A stretch of DNA of 32,603 nucleotides, from the NCBI GenBank assembly GCA_945893075.1, contig CAMDDX010000041.1, positions 1-32,603 on the forward strand, in the 5' to 3' direction. Shown in pieces: positions 24,883-32,603 of this stretch. A program made the translations under genes and the position numbers. Source of the stretch: Planctomyces sp. SH-PL62. Lineage in GTDB: Bacteria; Planctomycetota; Planctomycetia; Planctomycetales; Planctomycetaceae. Below the pieces are notes generated by a model, which was not told the DNA's origin, did no database searches, and saw only the letters and a list, made by a program, of their open reading frames with translations. Every line of letters starts with the position of its first letter. The stretch's first letter is position 1.

Positions 24883-26976
24883 ATGGACGCTCGCATGCTG
24901 CGCGCGGTGAGATTCACCGCGCCATTTTTCGCCTTACCGATTCTCGCCGGGACCGTCTTTGGCCCGGCCCGGCTTCAGGCTCAAGAGGCCGACTCGGTTC
25001 CGCTGCCCACTCAGGCTCAAGGACAGCCGGAGGTCGACGAACTTCCGTCGCTCCCCGAAACGCGAGTCCTCGCGAAGCCGACGCCCGGTCCGTTTCCGCG
25101 CGAACCGCTTCCAAATGATGCTGTGATTACCGCGACCCGCACCGAAACGCTCCGTTCGGAAGTCGGGAGCGCAATCTCGGTGATTACCGAAGAGCAAATC
25201 CGCAACAGCGGTCAAACCACGTTGCTGGGAGTGCTCCGAAACGCCGGCGTCCCTTCGATCGACTTCGCGCAGAACGGCGGACCCGGTTCGCAGACGACCG
25301 GCTTTATTCGTGGTGCGAACTCGGCGCACACGAAGGTCATGTTGGACGGCGTCCCGCTGAATGACCCGTCTTCGCCGACGCGCACCTTCGACTTCGGCAC
25401 CTTCTCGCTCGACAACGTTGAACGGGTGGAAATCATTCGCGGACCACAGAGCACGTTGTTCGGCTCGGACGCGATCGGCGGCGTGGTCAACATCATCACG
25501 AAGCGCGGTAAGGGGCCGGCTCAGGCTCGATTCACGTCGATGGGGGGCACGTTCGGCACCTGGCAAGAAGGTGGGAGCATCAGCGGCGGCACGGATCAGT
25601 ATTACTACTCGTTGTCCGGATCGTTCTTTCAGAACGATGGCTTCTCGGCGGCAGATAAACGCTTCGGCAACACCGAGCGGGATGGTTTCCGCAACGGCAA
25701 CCTGGGCTTTCGAGGCGGCTACATCTTCAACGAGTACGTCGATTTTGACGTGATCTACCGCTACCAGAAATCGCGCATCGACATCGACGACAATTTTAAT
25801 CCTGTTCCCGGAGGACCGGGGGGATCAACGGGATTTCAAGTGGCCGACAGCAACCGCATCAATCGGCTCGAAGCGAACACCGTCCGGCCGCAGGTTCGCG
25901 TGCTGCTCTTCGACGGGATGTTGGAGCAGAAGGCTGGGTTCAGCTACATCAAATACAACCGCGACTCACCCGGAGGCTTTACTCCCTTCTTCGACGGCGA
26001 GACTCGCAAGTTCGATTATCAGGCGAATGCCAATCTGTTCGATTTGGAACAGTTCAAGAACCTCGCCACGTTCGGCACGGAGTATCTCGACGAACGATCG
26101 AGTTCGGTGTCGGTGCCCAATGCGTCCCAGACGGCAAGCAGCGTTTACGTGCAGGACCAGTTCGCACTGTGGGACCGCTGGTTCACGACGGTCGGAGCAC
26201 GTCAGGACGCCTACAGCCTCGCGGGAGTCGCCAACACGTATCGTGTGACGACAAGGTATCAACTCCAGGAAACCAACACGGCGTTTCACGGCACGATCGG
26301 CACCGGCTTCCGAGCACCGTCGCTCGCCGAGTACTTCGGCTTCGGCGGCAATCCCGGACTGCGGCCGGAATCCAGCAAAGGCTGGGATGTCGGCATCGAG
26401 CAAGCCTTGGACGCCAATCGGAATCTGGTGGTCGATGCGACTTACTTTCGCAACGACTTCAGCAACCTGATCAATTTCGCTCCCGCTCCCGGATTTCCCT
26501 TCGGTCGAAACCAGAACGTGGACCTCGCGCTGACGACCGGTGTGGAATTGACGGCTCTCTGGCAGATCTTCGATGACACTTCGCTGAGCGCGACGTACAC
26601 ACACACCGATGCGTTCGATCGCACGACGAACCTGCGGCTGTTGCGGCGTCCCCCCAACAAGTTCGCGATCGGGGTGAGCCAGTACTTGCTGGACCAGAAA
26701 GCGAATGTCAGCGTCAACGTTCGCTGGGTCGATTTTCGCGAAGATTTCGGGCCGTACTTCGACCCCGTCACCTTTGATCCGATCCGCACGCGAGTCAGCA
26801 GCTACGCGGTCGCGAACTTGCAGGCGTATTACGACTGGAAGCCAGCGGTCCGGCTCTTCGGCCGCATCGACAATGCGTTCGACAGGAACTACGAGGAAAT
26901 CTACGGCTTCGCCACGCCACGCTTCTCGGTCTACGCCGGCGTGACGATTCTGCTCGGTGGCAACGATGGTCTGTGA
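24883..26976 (+). CDS. btuB: TonB-dependent receptor, BtuB-like (cobalamin)
   Basis: TATRTETLRSEVGSAISVITEEQIRNSG plug, VERVEIIRGPQSTLFGSDAIGGVVNIITKRG, C-terminal beta barrel; downstream of the B12 riboswitch. Confidence 0.94.
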   Translation: MDARMLRAVRFTAPFFALPILAGTVFGPARLQAQEADSVPLPTQAQGQPEVDELPSLPETRVLAKPTPGPFPREPLPNDAVITATRTETLRSEVGSAISVITEEQIRNSGQTTLLGVLRNAGVPSIDFAQNGGPGSQTTGFIRGANSAHTKVMLDGVPLNDPSSPTRTFDFGTFSLDNVERVEIIRGPQSTLFGSDAIGGVVNIITKRGKGPAQARFTSMGGTFGTWQEGGSISGGTDQYYYSLSGSFFQNDGFSAADKRFGNTERDGFRNGNLGFRGGYIFNEYVDFDVIYRYQKSRIDIDDNFNPVPGGPGGSTGFQVADSNRINRLEANTVRPQVRVLLFDGMLEQKAGFSYIKYNRDSPGGFTPFFDGETRKFDYQANANLFDLEQFKNLATFGTEYLDERSSSVSVPNASQTASSVYVQDQFALWDRWFTTVGARQDAYSLAGVANTYRVTTRYQLQETNTAFHGTIGTGFRAPSLAEYFGFGGNPGLRPESSKGWDVGIEQALDANRNLVVDATYFRNDFSNLINFAPAPGFPFGRNQNVDLALTTGVELTALWQIFDDTSLSATYTHTDAFDRTTNLRLLRRPPNKFAIGVSQYLLDQKANVSVNVRWVDFREDFGPYFDPVTFDPIRTRVSSYAVANLQAYYDWKPAVRLFGRIDNAFDRNYEEIYGFATPRFSVYAGVTILLGGNDGL

Positions 26977-27019
26977 GGGAGAGTTTCGAGGGGCGCACGA
27001 CGCGTTTTGTGCGCGAGCC

Positions 27020-27144
27020 GGGGTCAGGTGTTCTGATTTCTGTTTGGCCGTGGAATTGCCGTCGATGGTCGTTGCCTGACAGTCTTCCAATCCACACTTG
27101 GTTCCGTTTGCGACGCCAAAACAGAAATCAGAACACCTGACCCC
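27020..27144. mobile_element. MITE-like element, copy B
   Basis: ggggtcaggtgttctgatttctgtttggc (27020-27048) / gccaaaacagaaatcagaacacctgacccc (27115-27144); same arms as 20953-21080. Confidence 0.75.
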
Positions 27145-27388
27145 TCGTCTGACGCGCGGGCGGCTCGTCGAAAGTGCCTGCGGGGCATCCCGATGGCCAG
27201 ACTGGACCACTCGATCTCGCGATGAGTACGACTCACCACCGGAATTGGCGGTGCGCGGCCAAGTTGCTTGGCCCATTCGATCGGCCTAGCATGACGCAGT
27301 TCCGCGAGAATCTGGTCGAACATTCCAACATCGCGGCCGAGATTCACGTCTGGGGTGAACCTGACTTCTGCGCCCTTCCTATTCGGGG

Positions 27389-30300
27389 ATGATTGTGTCG
27401 GATTCCGAAAACGTTCCCACGTCGCTCCCCACGCCCGAGGTTGCCCTCCCGGCGAATGCTCAGTCACCAATCGAGCCAGTCCCTCCGACCGAGGGGCTGC
27501 CGGATTGGGAACCGCTCACACCGGAGTTGGTCGAAGATGAGGCGATCCGCGGCGACTTCATGTTGCGCTGGGCGGCGGTGTTGTTGGCGCTGTTGATCGG
27601 CTGCCGGCAGATCGTCGAGACGACGACGTTGGTGCATGTGAAGACCGGACAATATCTGGCGGCTCACGGGCTTTGGCCTCCTGCGCACGATGTCTTCTCG
27701 GCGACGGCGAGCGAGCATCGCTGGGTCAACCTCTCGTGGTTGTGGGATTTGATCGCCAGTGGGTTGTTCGCGATCGGTCAAGGGACGGGATTATCGCTCG
27801 GCACCGCGCTGCTCGTGGCGCTGACATGGTGGCTGCTGGGAAAGACCAGCCGAGCGAGTGTCTCGAATTGGTGGGGTTCGATTCTGGGAGTGTTGACTCT
27901 GTTGGCGAGTCATCCTCGGTTCTCTGGTCAGCCTGAGACCGTGACGCTGCTCGGATTGGCGGCGACGTTGTGGTGCTGCCACGCCTGGCGATCGTCGCTG
28001 GAGACGGCGACCAGCACGAGCGTCATCGCTCTGTCCAGCCGGCCGGTGTCGCTGTGGTGGTTGGTGCCCGGCTTCGCGTTGTGGAGCAATCTCGACCCGC
28101 GCATGTTTCTCGGCCTGCTGTTGTTGTTGCTGTGGGGAACTGGGGAACTGCTTGGCAAACTGTTGGGACGCGCCGCGTTGTCCGACGCGCAGCGGAAACA
28201 CTTCTGGATGGTGTTGGGGACGTCCGTCGTGGCGAGCGTTTTTAATCCGTTCGGAGGTCATTCGCTGTGGTCACCGGTCGTGTTGTATGGGACGGAATAC
28301 CCAGCCTGGCGAGCGTACGTGGCGACGGCATCGGGTTGGGAAAGCACCAGCGTTTTGTCGCTGTGGAATTCGAGCCTGTGGATCTCCGGACTGGGGCGGC
28401 TGCCCTTGATTGCCGGCCTGCTGGTGGTGCTGTCCGCGTTGGTTTCGCTGACGTTGAATGCTCGGCGATCGAATCTCGGCGATTGGCTGGCATTGGCTGG
28501 GTTCGCGGCATTGGCGAGCATCGCCTCGCATGAACTGGCGGCGGCGAGCATCGTGGCGTGCGTAGTCGGAACGCTGAACGCTCAGCAGTGGTATCAGGCG
28601 AAGTTTCGGCAGACGTACTCGATCGCACCCAGCGAGTTGCTGTTCACGCGCGGCGGTCGCGCGGTCACGGTGCTGGCCTTCTTCGCGCTGGCGGTGATTT
28701 CGGTGAATCAAATGCTCTTCGGCGTGGATGGGAAGCGCGTCGGGTTGGGCCTGTCGAATCGTCTGCAAGCCTTGATCGAGGCATATCGCTCGGCGTCCGA
28801 GAACTCGTTTGACGACCGCCCGTTCAACTTCGTGCCCCAGCAAGGGGATGTTCTGTTGTGGGTCGATCAGAAGCCGTTCATGGACAGTCGTCTGACGGTG
28901 TTCTCTGGTCGCGGCACGGAAGACTTGCTGACGCTGCACGATCAAGCGCGCCGCGCGTTGGCCGGTTTGCCGGCCCATGACGTCCCTGCCGCCGAGATTC
29001 CGGATCAGCCTCAGCCGGACGATTTCAATGCGATTTGGCGGCCGGTCTTCGACCGTTTTCAGATCACCCATGCGCTGCCACGTTTGGTGAGTGCGCGGCC
29101 GATCGCGTATTTCCGAATGCTGTTGTCGCCGGGCTGGCGTCTCACGCATCTGGGCGCGAACTGCGCGGTGCTCTATCGCGACGATGCTCCTTCGCCGGAA
29201 CTCAACAAGTATCTCGAGCAGCATCGTCTGAATTACGTGACCTCGGCATTTCAAACCGATTCGCCGGCCGTGCTTCGCACAGACTGGCCGCGCGCGAGCA
29301 CCTCGCTGCAAAAATACCTGGGATCGTCCGAGGTTCGCGTCTCCAACAAAGTGCTCGAAGCGGAAAACTTGTTGATGCACTTGCACGGAATGGTCAGCGG
29401 ACAGATTGTGATCGAACAGCCGTCCGCCTTCGCGATGGCGTTTCTGGCCATTCGCAAAGCGAACGAGGCGCTGGCGGAATCGGCCGATCACGCGGCCGCC
29501 TATCAAGTCTTGGGCGATGTGTACTCCTACTTGTCGACCATGGAGACGGGCATCGTGCAATCCGGAGGCGGCTCGTTTTCCAACCAATTGCGGTTCCAGC
29601 AAGCGTTGGGGGCGTATCACCAAGCGGTGCTGTTAGAACCCAACTCGCTGGGCCTGCACGGCCGGCTGCTCGATTTGTTGCAGCGGCACAACCGCACGGA
29701 CTTGGTGCTCCGCGAGTTGCAGGCGATCGACCGTCTCAGCCTGAAGACTCCGTCCGATGACGCCGACGCCGAGGAGTCGCAGGTGCGGCGATTCCAGTTG
29801 CAAGAACAATGTGAGAGTCGACTCGACGCGCTGCGCGAGGAACTCGACAAGGTACCGGACGGTGGACCAAACGTGATTGAAGTTGCCCAGCAAGTGTACG
29901 CCGCGGGGTTTGTGCTGGAGGCGCTCAAGGTTTTGGATCGCGATCTGTTCGCGGTTCAAGGTTCGGTCGAAGGGCAGGCACTCCAAGGCTTGTTGCGGTA
30001 TGAGTCCGGAGAGATTGAAGTGGCTCACAACCAGTTCGCGTATGAACTCGGAGCCAGCACGGGCGGGTGGCGCGTCCCGGCTGCGTGGACACGGCTGGCT
30101 CATGGTGAATACGACCCAGCCATCAAGCTGTGGAATGAGCAAATGGACTTGAGTCAGAACTCGTCGTTGATGTCTGTTCTGACGACTTTGCCTCTGGTGC
30201 AATCACCTTTCCAGAATCTGGGACAACCCAACGTCTGGCCGACGCAGCATGGAGTGACCTTCGCCCAAGCTCAATTTCGTTTGGTGAACGAGTCGGCGAC

Positions 30301-30535
30301 CCTTCTGTGGTACACCGCGATGTGCCAGTTGGAATCGGGTCAGCCGAAATTGGCCGGGAAGACGCTCAGCGGATTGCTCGAAAACTATCCGGATACGGCG
30401 CTGCGTCCGCTGTGTCGCTTTTACCTGTTCGTCATCACGGACGAGTTGATCGATCTCGAACCCCCTGCGGAATGGATTCCGATCGACGGCGAGACCTTCA
30501 TGCCAGATGCGACTGCCGACACGGAAAAAAAATAA
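27389..30535 (+). CDS. Large multi-pass membrane protein with C-terminal TPR-like region
   Basis: ~10 hydrophobic segments in the first 450 aa, then ANEALAESADHAAAYQVLGDVYSYL...LGAYHQAVLLEPNSLGLHGRLLDLLQRHNRTDLVLRELQAIDRL. Confidence 0.88.
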   Translation: MIVSDSENVPTSLPTPEVALPANAQSPIEPVPPTEGLPDWEPLTPELVEDEAIRGDFMLRWAAVLLALLIGCRQIVETTTLVHVKTGQYLAAHGLWPPAHDVFSATASEHRWVNLSWLWDLIASGLFAIGQGTGLSLGTALLVALTWWLLGKTSRASVSNWWGSILGVLTLLASHPRFSGQPETVTLLGLAATLWCCHAWRSSLETATSTSVIALSSRPVSLWWLVPGFALWSNLDPRMFLGLLLLLLWGTGELLGKLLGRAALSDAQRKHFWMVLGTSVVASVFNPFGGHSLWSPVVLYGTEYPAWRAYVATASGWESTSVLSLWNSSLWISGLGRLPLIAGLLVVLSALVSLTLNARRSNLGDWLALAGFAALASIASHELAAASIVACVVGTLNAQQWYQAKFRQTYSIAPSELLFTRGGRAVTVLAFFALAVISVNQMLFGVDGKRVGLGLSNRLQALIEAYRSASENSFDDRPFNFVPQQGDVLLWVDQKPFMDSRLTVFSGRGTEDLLTLHDQARRALAGLPAHDVPAAEIPDQPQPDDFNAIWRPVFDRFQITHALPRLVSARPIAYFRMLLSPGWRLTHLGANCAVLYRDDAPSPELNKYLEQHRLNYVTSAFQTDSPAVLRTDWPRASTSLQKYLGSSEVRVSNKVLEAENLLMHLHGMVSGQIVIEQPSAFAMAFLAIRKANEALAESADHAAAYQVLGDVYSYLSTMETGIVQSGGGSFSNQLRFQQALGAYHQAVLLEPNSLGLHGRLLDLLQRHNRTDLVLRELQAIDRLSLKTPSDDADAEESQVRRFQLQEQCESRLDALREELDKVPDGGPNVIEVAQQVYAAGFVLEALKVLDRDLFAVQGSVEGQALQGLLRYESGEIEVAHNQFAYELGASTGGWRVPAAWTRLAHGEYDPAIKLWNEQMDLSQNSSLMSVLTTLPLVQSPFQNLGQPNVWPTQHGVTFAQAQFRLVNESATLLWYTAMCQLESGQPKLAGKTLSGLLENYPDTALRPLCRFYLFVITDELIDLEPPAEWIPIDGETFMPDATADTEKK

Positions 30536-30560
30536 CCCCGGCCACAAGGACCGGGGCTAT
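30525..30560 (-). terminator. Rho-independent terminator for the minus-strand gene, overlapping the 3' end of the 1048-aa CDS
   Basis: Minus strand: atagccccggtccttgtggccggggttatttttttt. Confidence 0.8.
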
Positions 30561-30564
30561 TCGT

Positions 30565-30629
30565 CGTAGCCTGACTCTCCGAGTCGGGCATTTTCTTGCA
30601 TGATGCCCGACTCGGAGAGTCAGGCTACG
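30565..30629. repeat. Palindromic intergenic repeat, 27-bp arms (same family as 23148-23214)
   Basis: cgtagcctgactctccgagtcgggcat / atgcccgactcggagagtcaggctacg. Confidence 0.94.
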
Positions 30630-30647
30630 GATTTCTCGGACAGCCGC

Positions 30648-31199
30648 TTAGTTCAGAATCTTCTTGGTGTCTTCGATGATGGCCTTGGCGCTGGCGGTCT
30701 TGTACTCGCCTTTGGCGAAGGCGTGACTGGCCTTCACGTCTCCTTCGACCCACATCGTGACGGTCAGGTTGGCCTTCTCGGCGATCTTGTAGCCATCCGG
30801 TCCGGCAACGCCGTCGAAGACCGTCAGCGGGACGTTCTTCAAGCCTTGCTTCTTGGCGATTTCCTTCAGCGTGGCTTCGTCCTTGTCCGGATCGTTCGTG
30901 AGCAGTGTGACGAATGCGGCCATCTTCTTCTCTTCGTTCTTGCCGACCAAATCATCAATCTGCTTGACGAGCGCGACGACTTCCGGGGTCATCTCGCGAG
31001 CGAAGATGTTGACCACCGGGCGATCACCGAACTTGCAGCGATAGCACAGCGTCTTGCCTTCGCTGGGACCGGTGATGTCCCGGACGTTGTACGCGGGAAT
31101 GTCATCGCCTGGTTGCAGACCGGACTTCAGTTCGGCCGCGATCAACGCACCGGCGAACATTGCGCTCGCCACAAAGGCCACAGACAGAATTCGACGCAT
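30648..31199 (-). CDS. Secreted protein, probable thioredoxin-like fold
   Basis: MRRILSVAFVASAMFAGALIAAE signal; CYRCKFGDRPVVNIFAREMTPEVVALVKQIDDLV. Confidence 0.75.
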   Translation of the reverse strand: MRRILSVAFVASAMFAGALIAAELKSGLQPGDDIPAYNVRDITGPSEGKTLCYRCKFGDRPVVNIFAREMTPEVVALVKQIDDLVGKNEEKKMAAFVTLLTNDPDKDEATLKEIAKKQGLKNVPLTVFDGVAGPDGYKIAEKANLTVTMWVEGDVKASHAFAKGEYKTASAKAIIEDTKKILN

Positions 31200-31247
31200 G
31201 GAACACTCCTTGGGTTGAGAAACGGAACCTGGGATAGACGATCGTTT

Positions 31248-31303
31248 CGTAGCCTGACCCCGGACAAATGCTGCTATGCACCCACTCGGAGAGTCAGGCT
31301 ACG
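31248..31303. repeat. Degenerate copy of the cgtagcctgactctccgag palindrome with a replaced left arm
   Basis: cgtagcctga retained on the left; ctcggagagtcaggctacg intact on the right. Confidence 0.8.
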
Positions 31304-31308
31304 GCAGC

Positions 31309-32121
31309 TTACTCGCTGGGCGTTGCCGGACGCGACGCTCCGGCCTTGGTCTTCTCGAACAGGACGATGTGTTGCCACGGCAGGACGCCGATGGTCTTCG
31401 ACCACTTTAAGCCGAACTCCGGCTGCGAGATTTCCTTCTTGACCTGCGCCTCGGTCATCTTGTGGACCAGCTTGATCGGGACGTCCGGGTCTTCTTTGCG
31501 GTATTCGACAAACGCCACTCGGCCGCCGGTCTTCAGCGACTTCGAGATGTCCAACATCATCTCGTAGGGGAACTCCAACTCATGGTAGACATCAACCATG
31601 ATGGCGAGGTCCACCGACTCCGGTTTGAGCGCGGTCGACTTCTGAGTTCCTTTGACCGGCTCGACGTTGGTGATCTTCAGCTTCTTGGTTCTCTCGCGCA
31701 GTCGGTCGAGCATCTCTTGTTGCACATCGACCGCCAGCACCTTTCCGTCGGGCAGAATCCGTTCGGCCATCAGCAGACTAATGACGCCGCTCCCCGCGCC
31801 GATGTCGGCCACAATCATGCCGGGCTTCAGATCCAGTGACCTGACCAGCAGCGAAAGTTTTTCTTCCCGTTCACGCTCCGTCCGTTCGAGCCACTCGGCC
31901 CCCTGGCCGCCGGGGCCGAAGCCCATCACATGCGCGATCTCGCGCTCCATGTAAAACTTGCCGATGCCGTTGGGGTCGTGATCCTTCCGGATCTCGTAAC
32001 GCAATTCGCCCGGCTGGGCTGGCTCTTCGGCCCGCAGAAACATTGGCATCCACAACAGTGCGATCAGCAATCCGAGCTGTCGAAAGGGCATCGCGGAACT
32101 CCTCGATTTTAGATTCAACAC
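31309..32121 (-). CDS. Class I SAM-dependent methyltransferase with signal-like N-terminus
   Basis: LKPGMIVADIGAGSGVISLLMAERI motif I; VDLAIMVDVYHELEFPYEMM; N-term FRQLGLLIALLWMPMFLRAEEP. Confidence 0.9.
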   Translation of the reverse strand: MLNLKSRSSAMPFRQLGLLIALLWMPMFLRAEEPAQPGELRYEIRKDHDPNGIGKFYMEREIAHVMGFGPGGQGAEWLERTEREREEKLSLLVRSLDLKPGMIVADIGAGSGVISLLMAERILPDGKVLAVDVQQEMLDRLRERTKKLKITNVEPVKGTQKSTALKPESVDLAIMVDVYHELEFPYEMMLDISKSLKTGGRVAFVEYRKEDPDVPIKLVHKMTEAQVKKEISQPEFGLKWSKTIGVLPWQHIVLFEKTKAGASRPATPSE

Positions 32122-32139
32122 CCGACCCCTGTTTGATCT

Positions 32140-32601
32140 CTACTTCGCTTGAATGACCGCCAGCAGGGCTTCGCGGTTTTCGCGCCAAGCGGTCGGGCCG
32201 CTGGCATCCGTGGGAACTTCAAGCGTGATGGTCGGCAGTTTGCGATCGACGCCGGCCCATGAACCGAAGCTGCCTGGGGTCGGATAACCGATCGACTTCA
32301 GTACGCCGTATTGGTTGTGGAAGCTCATGGTCTCCGCAAGCCGCTCGGCCGGGCCGTCGAAGTTGTTGCCGTGCTTGCCGCGCGCGATCGCGTGCAGCGT
32401 GATGATCCGGTCGGGTTTCCAGTCGTCGATTAGTTGGATCAGCAACTGCGCCTCCGGTTCCGAAGCGGGTTCTTCACCGCCGAAGTAGCGTCCCTTCTTA
32501 CCGACCGCAAAGTTCTTCGCGGGGAAGTTGCGATTCAAGTCGATCTCACGCGCGTTGGTCCGCGTGCCGCGAGCGAGTCCATCCGGATTCGCGACCGGCA
32601 T
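32140..32601 (-). CDS. M14-family zinc carboxypeptidase / murein peptide amidase-like (truncated by window edge)
   Basis: MPVANPDGLARGTRTNAREIDLNRNFP M14 signature, IITLHAIARG, TITLEVPTD; the true start is likely beyond the window. Confidence 0.86.
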   Translation of the reverse strand: MPVANPDGLARGTRTNAREIDLNRNFPAKNFAVGKKGRYFGGEEPASEPEAQLLIQLIDDWKPDRIITLHAIARGKHGNNFDGPAERLAETMSFHNQYGVLKSIGYPTPGSFGSWAGVDRKLPTITLEVPTDASGPTAWRENREALLAVIQAK

Positions 32602-32603
32602 GA

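Noticed and set aside
24506-24910. 134-aa plus-strand ORF upstream of btuB
   Set aside because: Coincides with the cobalamin riboswitch; no protein-like conservation pattern.
25966-27276. 436-aa minus-strand ORF
   Set aside because: Antisense to the BtuB-like gene and runs through the MITE-like element.
28271-29623. 450-aa minus-strand ORF
   Set aside because: Antisense to the 1048-aa membrane/TPR protein, which has coherent TM and TPR structure.
2076-31303. CRISPR array
   Set aside because: Repeats are palindromic intergenic elements in ones and twos from different families, not regularly spaced arrays; no cas genes.
1-32603. tRNA or rRNA genes
   Set aside because: No convincing cloverleaf or rRNA signature noticed by eye; tRNAscan-SE/Infernal would be decisive.

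Overview
The window is high-GC chromosomal DNA that looks planctomycete-like, judged from DUF1501 proteins with Tat signals, an 'LEDRSVPS' N-terminal motif on an RTX-type protein, and many palindromic intergenic repeats. I annotate about 26 CDSs. From left to right: the C-terminal part of a Ser/Thr kinase overlapping apt; two orphan DUF1501 proteins flanking a minus-strand toxin-antitoxin (TA) island (GNAT/antitoxin, ParE/antitoxin, PIN/antitoxin); an alpha/beta hydrolase; two tandem TatA-like proteins; CstA; a large RTX-like GGxGxD repeat protein; an enolase-superfamily protein; a D-2-hydroxyacid dehydrogenase; a PLP decarboxylase; an LPG-synthase/AglD-like membrane protein plus GT2; TonB; a cobalamin riboswitch plus a BtuB-like receptor; a 1048-aa membrane/TPR protein; a secreted thioredoxin-fold-like protein; a methyltransferase; and a partial M14 peptidase. 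The observations most worth a second look are: (i) at least 12 intergenic palindromes from about 9 sequence families, almost all directly 3' of a gene; (ii) a mirror-nested six-hairpin element between convergent genes; (iii) two copies of a ~125-bp element with nearly invariant ~30-bp inverted arms and a diverged core; (iv) a GNAT-toxin partner that looks like a domain chimera; (v) ~60-bp direct repeats punctuating the TA island; (vi) a cobalamin riboswitch with a greatly enlarged peripheral stem; (vii) a small protein resembling an alkyltransferase-like winged helix. All calls come from reading the sequence; no database search was run.
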